From the NCBI GenBank assembly GCA_911728435.2, contig OU452204.1, forward strand, positions 9,982,001 to 10,046,000: DNA of 64,000 nt, given 5' to 3'. Below the pieces are notes generated by a model. The model saw nothing but the letters and a program-made list of their open reading frames with translations. It did not search any database and was not told the origin of the DNA. Position numbers and translations under genes: made by a program. Below, in pieces: positions 44,555-53,715 of the stretch. This DNA is from Apoderus coryli (Eukaryota > Arthropoda > Insecta > Coleoptera > Attelabidae). Numbering within the stretch: position 1 is the first letter of the stretch; every line of letters starts with the position of its first letter.

Positions 44555-45405
44555 AAGCATGGTAGTGTGAAACAAATTTCCAACATAACTTAAAGTCTTG
44601 TTGCTTTATGTAACAAGCAATTCTTACATTATTGTATTATTCATCTCAAATTAATGTCATGTGGTTGTTAAAGTAAATAATTAGAGGGAGCAATCGTGCT
44701 TTGACTGCGTGGTTTTTTAGCCGAAGTGGATACTACAACCTTGGACTTGTTACTTCACCCCGATATTCGTTGGTTAAGCGCTGGAAACTGTTTGCAAAGA
44801 TTCTTCGGTCCTCGCAAGGTGATTCATATTTTACTTAAAGATGAAGTGAAGGCGGACACTACGGAACTGGAAAATCAAATGGTTGATGCACAATAATTGT
44901 TCGCAGACCTTGGATTTTTAACAGACCTGACATCTCAGGTTAACGACTTGAAATTGGAGCTATACCAGGGAAACAACATTCAACTTATTTGGATACATAA
45001 ATGGATTTAAGAAGAAAATTAAGTTTTTCAAGTCTTCATCATAAAAAAAATGATTGAGGAAGGTTCATATATTTACCTCATATAAAATACAATTGCAAAA
45101 GAATTTGAAAATCGATTTAACTATACCTACTTTAAAAAAATTGAAAGAGATTTCAGTTTTTATTCAGCCACTTCAAATTTCTGTTGAGAAAGTAAGCAGA
45201 CTTTCAACTGGAATTTTGTAATTGGCAATTCAGACCTGCAGCCAGGAGAACGATACGCTCACTTAACAGACATTGTCCGTGAATTAATAATAAATAAGTA
45301 TAATAATAACTAGGTAGGTACTAACAAAAACATTGTCTGTGGGTACTACTAAGTCAATATGTGGTGAGAGAATAGATTTTAAAATAAAACTAAATATATT
45401 TTAGC

Positions 45406-48400
45406 TTAATTTAATATAACATCTACATCATTTAATACTGCTGAAGTCTGTTTTATAAAGTCGTCCCAATCTTTTGTCCATTCACTCATAAAATCATATT
45501 TCTCTTGAACGGTAAGGGCTGAATATTTTATGGAGTTTATGGCTAACTGCTTCAATAGTCGCAAATCATATTCTTTACTTGCCATACCCATGAATGCTTG
45601 ATACCAATCAAAACTCAAAGCTTTCGCTCCCCAAAAGCTGGGATCATCACAAGTAATTACCACAGGAAATCCTTGAGAAATTAGGTAGTTGCCCGGATGA
45701 TTTCTTAGATCGTCTACGAGGTCTAATGCTTGATTGGATATTGGAGATATTTCGATAGCAATACCTACAAAAATATTCCAAATAATTATTAAAGAAAGTA
45801 GATAATCTGAGGGAAATCTATTGTATATACAAACCTTTTTCTTTAATGATTCGCAATATTTCAGGATGCTTCAAAATGGCATATCCATGACCGATCCGAG
45901 TTGTGTTTAACAAAACTGCGTCAAAAAGATTAAGATCAGTAGATTGTCCAAACCAGTTAGTCTCACCAGAATGAAAAAAGAATTTCGTCTCGTTTTTTAA
46001 TTCCAGTAACTGTGGGATAAAATCTGCCAATGGGTGACCTGAAAAAAGTATATTTTTTATATTTAGCGTCTACAGGGTGTTTCATAATATATGCGCAGGA
46101 TTTTAGGATGTAAGACCTCGTCCAAAAATATTAAAAAAAGTTTCTATTAACTTACGCTCTAAAATACACCATTTTCGAGATACAGGTTGTTGGAAATTGA
46201 AAAAAAAAATCCGTTTTTTGCGAATATCTCCGGAACCGTTTATCGTACAGAAAACAGCTTTTGTAAGCATTGTCTACTCATAATAAGTTATGTTTTTTGT
46301 AAGAATTTTTGGTTTTAAATTCATAATTGGTGAAGATTTTGAAGGGATGGTGGGTGATTTTCTCCCCAATTTCTACGCCACTGGAAAAAGTACGGTTTTA
46401 AGATACCCATTTGAACCGCCAATGTTTCCTACACAAAAAAGATACTCTCGGTTATAAGCTCTCAAGTTGACTGTTTTCGAGGAAAATCCACTTGTTGTGG
46501 TCAATTTTTTGAAATAAATTTAATTTTTTCTACTAATTAAACGAGATTTATTTAAATGTTAGAATAGAAATTGCAAATTAAAAAAAAAAAACAGAAACAG
46601 AAACAAATCATACACAGTTAAATTAAATGTTGGAAATGTTCAATGCACGCAGCAATTCTTCGATTTTTTTACGGTTTGAGAAATTTTGAAAACACTACTT
46701 TTTTATCATTTTTTTTTTAATTTTGCAATTATAAAGTTAACGTTTAATTAGTAGAAAAAATTAAATTTATTTCAAAAAAATTGACCACGTTCTTCAACAA
46801 TTTTCTAAAGTTGAGTTTCCTCGAAAACGTCCACTTTAGAGCTTAGGACCAAGAGAACCTTTTTTGTGTAGAAAACATTGTCGGTTCCATTGGGTATCTT
46901 AAAACCATATTTTTCCCAGTGGCGTAGAAATTGGGGAGAAAAACACCCACTATATACCTCTTCAAAATCTTCAACAATTATGAATTTAAAACAAAAAATT
47001 CTTACAAAAAACATAGCTTATTAAGCTGTTTTCTGTACGATAAACGGTTCCGGAGATATTCGCAAAGAACGGATTTTTTTTCAATTTCTCAAAAATGGTG
47101 CATCTTAGAGGGTAAGTTAATAGAAACTTTTTTCATATTTTTGAACGTGCTCTCACAAGTCCTGCGCATATATTATGAAACACCCTATATATATAGAAAA
47201 GGATCAGTTGAATTGATATAGCAGCAGGGTAGGATCCGAGATTCAACACGCAACTTAAGTTTGTGAACCAGTATCCGCAATTTTAACTACCTAGAGAAAC
47301 GTGATTGTTTGCAGAGAGTATCAGAGTCAATAAATAGCGTAATAAATATATGCAGGCATTAAAAAAGTATACTTTTTCAAATTCAATTTACACCTCACCT
47401 GAAGAACAGGACCGGTGACTAGGAAAGCTAAATAATTCTTTTTAAGATAAACAGTGGCTAATATTCTATTGGATTTTTAAATTACAATAACTAATCCTTT
47501 CACAAATTTTAATTTAGAAGAGTAATATTGAAATGGCTCGTTGCGTCAGAAATAGGTACAGATCCAAATCCATTGATAAGGCTTAATGTTTCGTTTTACT
47601 GAATATAACCACATAGTCTAGACAGTTTCATCAAAGCCACTGCGCTGGCTGGCACGCTGTAGTTTTATTATGGGTGTTCAAAACGTACGTAAGTCAATTT
47701 TCTTTTTTAATTCCTAGACAAAGGTTTGGAAGGGTTATTTTTTACATAAGGAATAATCTAGGTGTGTAAGATCATGGTTGTGGGAGTCCAGTTGATGGTG
47801 CCTCAACGAGAAGTCACTTTTTCCGGGAGAAGTTCGGTAGCAGCTGAAAGCGATTACTACTTTGAGTTGAGGCCAGTGTTCTTGTTGAAATCATGTTTTT
47901 ACATTAACACCTTCCAACTGGAGCAGTTGTGGAGTCAAAGTCTTACAATACCATCGCATTGCTTACTGTGAGTGCTGACCGTCCCCGATCTTTAAAAAAT
48001 AAGGCCCAATGATGTTTTCACGGCAGTTCTGATTGCTTACGTTACCATTGAAGTAAAAGTTTGCTTTTTCTGGAAAAATAATGTTTTCAAACATTGGGAA
48101 GCGTTGAAACATTTCAAGTTTTTGATTGAACTAAATTTTGTAGGTTGTAAGATGTAAATCTTGCTTCAGAATTTTGTACAAAACCGAGTTTTTAATGTAA
48201 AGTTCTTACAACAAGATGTTTTTGGCGACATCTAGTGTGAGCAGGCAATATGCCCGGTAAATCCTATTGCTAACACTAGCACTAGCGAATTCTCGGGCGG
48301 GAGGCTTTATTTATGAGTTGCTTGTTACATAATGTCACAAGACTTTTAGTTATGGTGGATTTGGGTCACACTGCCTGCCGATCACCACTGATGGGTTATG

Positions 48401-51036
48401 GATGAACAAAACGGCCCGTCTGGTGAAAGCATCGTAGTGTGAAACAAATTTCCAATATAATTTACATTATGTAACAAGCAACTCATAAGTAAAATGCTTA
48501 ACTACGAGCACGGGCGCTCTTGATTGTGAATTTTTACAGTCAAACCGATTTCTCAATATGCAATGATTTTATTTTAAATATTGTAAATTCAATTAATTAG
48601 ATCTTGGTATCACCGTCTTTCAGCTCTGTATATGAAATTTTAGTTTAATTTTATTGGAAAAGTACTTACTTACCTAAGTCTTCTTCACCAACTAAATCAA
48701 AGCCTGCTATAAAGTCTCCATAAACTGCCTTTAGTTGCCTAAAAGTTTTGACATATCCGTCCATAGTAACATTATCAACTCGTCGGCTGGGTGCATAAAT
48801 AAGTTTAACACCTTTGAACCGAGGATAATCTGCTATGAATTGTTCTGAAATATTTTTGTATATTCCAACTATATCAATTGCGGAGTAAGTTCTTTCAAAG
48901 TCGTATAGAGTAGGTAAGGTACTCCTGAAATCAATAGTTAATAATTAGTTATGATTACATACCTATATAGCCACTTGGCATATAATATACAAGGTAGGTA
49001 GGTGCTGTTTTTGTTACTTAATTCTACAAAACAAAAACAAAATATTTAATCGATATCTCATTTTGGAGCCAACAGATTATTTATGGTTAAGTGTTCTGTT
49101 GTCCAGTCCCAATTATGTAAGTCTAAAACCGCTCGCTGGACGTCGAAAAACTTTACAATTGATGTGCAGGAACAAAAAAGCAGATGATGAGAGCTGTAAA
49201 ATGGATAACCCCGATTCGATGTTTCAGTGGACAAATAGTCATTTGTTTGACGCGATTCTCGTGATAAGGATTCATTCTTTTTTGGTGGTCGTTCGTTTTC
49301 CTCAATTCTCTGAATAGTTCTGCTCTTTAGTTTCGGGATTGCTTGACGCGATCGTATAGACGTCTTTTGAAGCACCGCGCAACTGATTTTTTCCTACATT
49401 TCCTTTTATGATTTTATGCATTTTCTGAGCGTTTGTCAAATTATGGAAACGCGAACTAAAATTTTTTAACAGCGAAATATTACTAATCACATTTCCTTGA
49501 TAATTTGAATTTGATTTGAGGGACGTCTGCAAAGAAATACAAACACTAGCAAAGTTAGCTGTTGTGTCAGAAAAGACCGACGCATGTTAATCAGCACACT
49601 ATTAAAGCAGTGGCGACTATTCAGCTGTAGTAGGTGAAATGCCACTTCACCAAAAATAAATAATAAAAACATAAAAATATATATTTTTCAATTTATAGTC
49701 GTTATTTTTAAAGAGTCAAAATGCATTTTAAAATTTATGAACAGGAACCGCTGGTCCATAAAAAATAAACCACTGTCGCGAGAGGCTCTCCAGCCTGCAA
49801 ATTCGAGTGTATTGCAAGCGAAGGACGGGCGGAAAAATAGCCCGAGTCGCGCGCCCGTCTGCTTATGTTTACATTATATATCTCGGTTGCAATGACGACG
49901 GGGTATGCGACTCGCGGCAGCTTTTTATCAGGTGGAGTACATTGCATGTGTGCGTGGGTCTCCTACACTTCAGATTTATATTAGAAGGATCAGTTGTTTA
50001 GGTAGTTTTTTTTATTATGATTATAGTTATTTGGATGGTTTTCATTTGTGTATTATTGCCAAAAATAAACATGAGCTTTTTAAGGATAAATTTCCTTTAA
50101 ACTCAAAATTTTTACAGCAGTATTCTTACTCGAAAAACTGACATAGCAAAATCGGGAAACAGAACGCAAAATTATAACGATAAAAATATAAAACAAAAGC
50201 TCTTGTGTTTTTACTACTAATAAAATCTAAATTGGCGAATTTGCCGTTTTTTGTTCCCTGACCTCTTTTTAAACCCACAAGCCGCCACTGTGTTAAAGCT
50301 TTTTAAGCTGATTTTCTTAATTAACTTACCTAAACTCTAGGTACATCACATTATCTTCATATAACTCCTTTAGTGCATTATAAAAATATTTTTCAAACAC
50401 TGGCTTATAAGATATCAAATAAAACACAGTTTTAAACAAATTACTAAAGGCTGTCCAAGCACTATTCTCGTCCGTATACACTTGTTTCGGATTTTCAACT
50501 ACTAAACTCATATGCGATCGAAGAATTTTATCGAAATCCTTGTAAAATCGTCTTGCTTTAACTACACTCACCCACCCAGCATCATAAGGCATTTTTCCAG
50601 GTTCAAAGAAATGCAAACTGACTGTATTATTTTCATTAAAGTTAACATACAAGTCTTTTTCGTAAGTAAATTGAAATAACCCATCATCAGATAATAAAGC
50701 GAAGTCATGCGAGTGTAGCGACGCACCTTTCGGAATTTTTTCGATTATTTTATAAATATCACTAGCCCGTATTTTATCGCGTGAGTTGAAGAAATGCTGT
50801 CCCGCTAAGAATTGTGAAGGATCTCTAAATCCGATTTCAAATGCCTCGTTTTTTAATTTCAATACTATGTCATTAATTATTTGTTCTTCATCTGTTAAGT
50901 TTATTTGCGAACCGATTGCGTGTGAGTTTGAGAGTTTTATTAAATTAGCTCTATCCTCCCAATAGTCTCTAGCGTTAGCGTGATTTAAAATTGTTAAGAT
51001 AAAAAATTGAAAACTGAGCAAGCTATAACGATACAT
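45406..51036 (-). CDS. ADGF: Adenosine deaminase-related growth factor (ADGF/ADA2 family), four exons
   Basis: Exons 51036-50330, 48924-48674, 46038-45835 and 45764-45406 give 1,521 nt and 506 residues, all with GT..AG introns. ADGFs are secreted enzymes that deaminate extracellular adenosine to inosine. Seen: a signal peptide ([17 protein letters not shown]); the N-terminal ADGF region; the metal-binding HSH of [21 protein letters not shown] (zinc His plus catalytic Glu); [14 protein letters not shown]; and CDDPSFW with the paired aspartates. All expected catalytic residues are present. I take the ATG at 51,036 because the signal peptide follows it directly; an upstream in-frame ATG at 51,141 would put 35 polar residues in front. 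Intron 2 holds a foldback element, a transposase relic and a hammerhead repeat. Confidence 0.93.
46072..47188. mobile_element. Large foldback element in ADGF intron 2
   Basis: Arms of about 450-480 bases form a giant inverted repeat with its centre near 46,640. The ends read ACAGGGTGTTTCATAATATA at the left and CACCCTATAT at the right. Paired landmarks are TATCTCCGGAACCGTTTATC, CTACGCCACTGG with CCAGTGGCGTAG, and TACTAATTAAACG with CGTTTAATTAGTA. The arms differ at scattered positions, so it is not new. No open frame of note. The motif CCAGTGGCGTAGAAATTGGG is shared with the foldback at 10,905-11,420. Confidence 0.85.
47760..48160 (-). pseudogene. Mariner-related transposase fragment
   Basis: On the minus strand: [40 protein letters not shown], then [20 protein letters not shown] and FQQEHWPQ. 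This is the middle of the transposase family whose C-terminus is seen at 9,820-10,195 (F-x-x-GNVNRQNCR-type, IGP-x-F, W-FQQDGA-type landmarks). There is an internal deletion after NCR and two stops. Confidence 0.65.
48218..48490. mobile_element. Hammerhead-ribozyme repeat with the cassette inverted
   Basis: Left part GATGTTTTTGGCGACATCTA, then CCTATTGCTAACACTAG and GGGAGGCTTTATTTA, in the same orientation as in the 44- and 58.6-kb copies. The inverted-arm cassette that follows, however, presents its ribozyme on the plus strand, whereas the simple copy at 58.6 kb has it on the minus strand. It ends near AACAAGCAACTCATAA. Flanks GTAAAGTTCTTA and GTAAAATGCTTA may be a decayed target duplication. 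It is clearly older than the other two. Confidence 0.75.
48382..48426 (+). ncRNA. Hammerhead ribozyme, copy 3 (inactivated)
   Basis: Stem I strands TCACCA and TGGTGA are kept, but the core is CTGATGG instead of CTGATGA, stem II is broken (GTTATGGATGAAC), GAAA has become CAAAA, and an extra C sits in stem III. Probably inactive. Confidence 0.7.
49020..49600. other. Unclassified coding-like segment in ADGF intron 1
   Basis: Overlapping minus-strand frames (49,532-49,302 and 49,375-49,058) read like broken coding text, for example [20 protein letters not shown], and could be an old transposon gene. No family was recognised and the frames do not join cleanly. Confidence 0.3.
49608..50290. mobile_element. 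hAT-like non-autonomous element in ADGF intron 1
   Basis: Ends CAGTGGCGACT at the left and CAGTGGCGGCTTGTGGG read from the right. Eight-base flanks TATTAAAG and TGTTAAAG differ at one position, which fits the 8-bp target duplication of hAT elements. 683 bp. A C-terminal-like frame ([11 protein letters not shown]...) of about 40 codons is present, but no transposase is intact. Confidence 0.7.
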
Positions 51037-51900
51037 CTTAGTGATTCTGCATCTACTGATTGAATACAATGAATTTATTTGCTGGGGAGCGTGTCTGCTT
51101 GATATATTATTGATACAGTGTGTACAGTTAGTTCGGCCCATTTTCCGATTATCTTATAGACCTATTTCTCGTTTTGGCCTGGGCAATTTCAACGTTATTC
51201 GCCATGTGGCGCAATATTTTACTTATTTAACTTTTTGGCAAAAAGGAGACACTTCAAAAAGTGGATTTGCCGGAAATTAATCAGATTTATCAAGCAATCA
51301 TTATAAACTTTCAGAAGAATCCAACAACTCAAAATATTATGTCATATGTTTATTATCGTTAAATATTTTATCGCTCAATGTCACTCCAATTGATTAACCA
51401 GATATTCTAAGATAAAAGCCGAATCAAGCAAATAATACGATAAAGTTTAAAACGTGGATTTTCTTTCATGATAAAAAAAAAGTCCAAAAAAATTGATAAA
51501 AATGACCCAATGTTTATTGTCCATAAACTCATCTGCTTACTTCAGAATGGACATCTTCTACTACTAGCAAGGCAATTTATGTTTGGGTTTCAAGCCGTCA
51601 TGTATATAAAGACATTATCCAGTTCTTAGTTGGTAAATAGACTGAATGCGAATCAATAATATAATAAAATATGCTTGCTTCTTCGAATTTATTTATTTTT
51701 TTTGTATTTTATTTACATGGATTTTTGATAAGTTGTCACACATTTAATTGCAATGGTGAATAAGAAAAGAAAATTTTAGTGATATTGTCACAAAGGCAGA
51801 TTCCTATTTAGGTAATTCTATGTTTGATTTCTATCGAAACTATAGTTTGAATATATATGAATTACATTTTCTAACATACCCTCAACATTTCACTTAGAAA
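51037..51900. other. Upstream region of ADGF copy 1
   Basis: Likely holds the promoter and 5'UTR. No core promoter motif is clear. AT-rich otherwise. Confidence 0.35.
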
Positions 51901-51902
51901 CA

Positions 51903-52365
51903 GGGTTGGACTGATTTAAATTAATTGATTTAAATCAACTGATTTTTTTAATAAAAATCATATTTAAAATCAATCCATAAATTTGCTAAATCTTCCACAT
52001 TTAATTCACACAAGCTGTCTTATTATTATATTATTATTTATATTAAACTTACGAAATAGCCAAAACAGTTAAAAAAAACAAAAATGCAAAACAACAGAAA
52101 AACAAATTATTTTTAATTTTCATTATATAAAAATACTAATTTGGACGCCTTTTCTATTTCTTGTTTAGACAAATTTTAGTAATCATAAAGTCAGAAATAA
52201 TAAATATGTGCTGATGAATAAAAAATCATCATTTTGAACAAAGCATTACATTTTAATGATATAAATTTAAAAAAAATCAAATAAATCATGATTGTTTTGA
52301 TTTTTATATAAAAGTCATTTGATTTTTTTTGTAAATCAGAATTTGCCCAACCAACTAAGTGGACT
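51903..52365. repeat. AT-rich MITE-like element
   Basis: Starts CAGGGTTGGACTGATTTAAA and ends TCAGAATTTGCCCAACC, whose reverse (GGTTGGGCAAATTCTGA) resembles the start. The interior is rich in ATTTAAAATCAAT and TGATTT motifs that fold on each other. A target duplication is not clear. Confidence 0.5.
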
Positions 52366-52619
52366 TCATAAAGGGTTCATGGTCTTATACTGATTCATCA
52401 TCATAATGTATTATATCCTATTAGTAGCACGTGTGAATGTGTAGATTCTAAAGGAAATATTTATCAAATTAAAGAAGTAATCCATTGGATACAGAGGAGT
52501 GTAATATAATTAAACTGAACAACTTATAAGTATTTAATAATTTTCAATATCAAACAATCGTAACAAATAAATATCAAACGTATCGTACAAGAACTAGATA
52601 TATTCTGTTTTCCTATGTC

Positions 52620-53134
52620 GCTAATCATGCGTTCTTACTGAATCAGCGATAAGCCGGGGGATGTGATTCACAGTCAATACAATAAGCATAAAATGCATAT
52701 CTTATAAATGCATACTTTACAGGACATGTTTCGACTCCCGCTCCATCATCAGCCTAAAAGGCAACAACATTCTTAAACCAAACAATATTCAAACCTTAAA
52801 TTTAAATCTTAAGTATTAAAAATTGTAAAAAACAAACATACGGGCAAGGCCCTTGACAGACTGAGTTGGAATTTAATAATTAAGAAAGACAAAGCATACA
52901 TTTGGGTGGTAAGTAAGTGATACTACTAATAAAATATAGATGACAAACATAAAGAAATGGGACATACTAAACACTATTCATAAAATATCAAAACACAAGT
53001 CAAGTCACAAACAAAAACAGAGATGAAACAAAGTAAAATAATGTCAGGTTATACAGAACAATGATCGACCCCAACCTAACCGTCAAGCATCAACAGTCAG
53101 AAATCAGGAAAGTTGACAGAGAGTTTAAACTATT
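52620..53134 (-). mobile_element. Probable 3' tail of the Penelope-like element
   Basis: Lies directly downstream (minus strand) of the GIY-YIG fragment. At 52,752-52,729 it carries CTGATGATGGAGCGGGAGTC followed by GAAACATGTCC, a stem-and-GAAAC arrangement common at the ends of Penelope-like elements. The spacing recalls a hammerhead, but a convincing stem II does not form. Confidence 0.4.
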
Positions 53135-53715
53135 TTAGATGTAGTAAAGCCTCAAAAAAATCGAATTTCAGTTGATCATTCAAACACACGACATTTCCGT
53201 TTTTGACAGTTTTGTAAATTTCCAACATCTCCAACAGGTTCAACTTAATTCCCTTATCACAAACATGGAGGATCTTTAAAGCCAAATCAGCATCAAAAAT
53301 ATGATTGTGGTCCAGTAAGTGCTTGGCAAAAGAGGAGCTGGTATCATAGGTAGGTACTAGTCCAGTTCGGGTTGTTATTTCTATATCGGTTTATGATGTT
53401 TGTGTGTTCTTTTACACGTATGCTTATTTTCCGTCCCGACTGGCCTCTGTATTTGGCTGTGCATGTTGGCTGCGAACATGACAGGCAATAAACTCCTGAT
53501 TTGCTTGTTAAGGGAATGACATCTTTTGAGTTTACCAAAAAGGAGCCTAAGTTTTGTATAGTCTTGAAGAATAGGATTATCCATGAAAGGGATGGCGAAA
53601 TATTTTTTCCTGTCAACAATGATAGATGGTTGGATTAAATTCCTGTTGAGATGTTTTTTCATATGTCTAAAAAATATTTTGGTGATTGACGAGGAAGGAA
53701 AATCATTATTAGCAG
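53135..53715 (-). pseudogene. Penelope-like retroelement fragment with GIY-YIG endonuclease
   Basis: Frames in order on the minus strand: RKKYFAIPFMDNPI, KDVIPLTSKSGVYCLSC, CTAKYRGQSGRKISIRVKEH, then (shifted) FAKHLLDHNHIFDADLALKI, KGIKLNLLEMLEIYKTVK and LNDQLKFDFFEALLHL. SGVY...C...YRGQSGR-x-x-x-x-R-x-KEH is the GIY-YIG nuclease that Penelope-like elements carry after the reverse transcriptase, and the LNLLE-x-x-EIYK tail is equally typical. Frameshifts show it is not functional. Penelope-like elements are known carriers of hammerhead ribozymes. Confidence 0.85.

Larger units (their letters stand above)
44075..44624. mobile_element. Hammerhead-ribozyme repeat, double (head-to-head) copy
   Basis: The element is flanked by the duplication TACATTATTGTATT (44,061-44,074 and 44,625-44,638). 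Its left part starts GAGAGAGAGAGAGATG and GGCGACACCTAGCGTGA, and is shared with the copies at 58.6 and 48.2 kb. Then come two hammerhead cassettes in opposite orientation, joined by a central palindrome at 44,380-44,482 (arms TTTACAAAGAGCTTATACTA and its reverse). It ends in AACAAGCAATTCT. It encodes no protein, so any movement depends on machinery from elsewhere. The length of the duplication suggests target-primed or Penelope-like insertion rather than a cut-and-paste transposase; that is inference. Confidence 0.85.
43975..45260 (+). pseudogene. hAT-type transposase pseudogene, split by the hammerhead element
   Basis: Before the insertion the frames give YTDGGRATI, EIGFAGSLKK and NINPVIHYCIIH. 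After it they give VDTTTLDLLLHPDIRWLSAG, NCLQRFFGPRKVIHILLKDE, LFADLGFLTDLTSQVNDLKL and LELYQGNN. These match the order of the ZBED5/GTF2IRD2-like branch of hAT transposases (TDGAP-type, H-x-x-x-H, RWLS-x-G, LYQGNN-type landmarks). In-frame stops are present (for example before LFADLG). Coding text resumes right after the inserted element, which confirms the insertion limits at 44,075 and 44,638. Confidence 0.8.

Noticed and set aside
49058..49532. A nested gene in ADGF intron 1
   Set aside because: Overlapping broken frames without splice sites or a recognisable family; left as unclassified.
51037..51141. Upstream ATG extending the first ADGF protein by 35 residues
   Set aside because: The extension is polar and would bury the signal peptide; the ATG at 51,036 puts the hydrophobic segment at the N-terminus, as expected for a secreted enzyme.
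52729..52752. Possible fifth hammerhead ribozyme
   Set aside because: CTGATGA and GAAAC are present, but the bases between them do not form a stem II and no cleavage triplet pairs into a stem I, so it is not called as a ribozyme.
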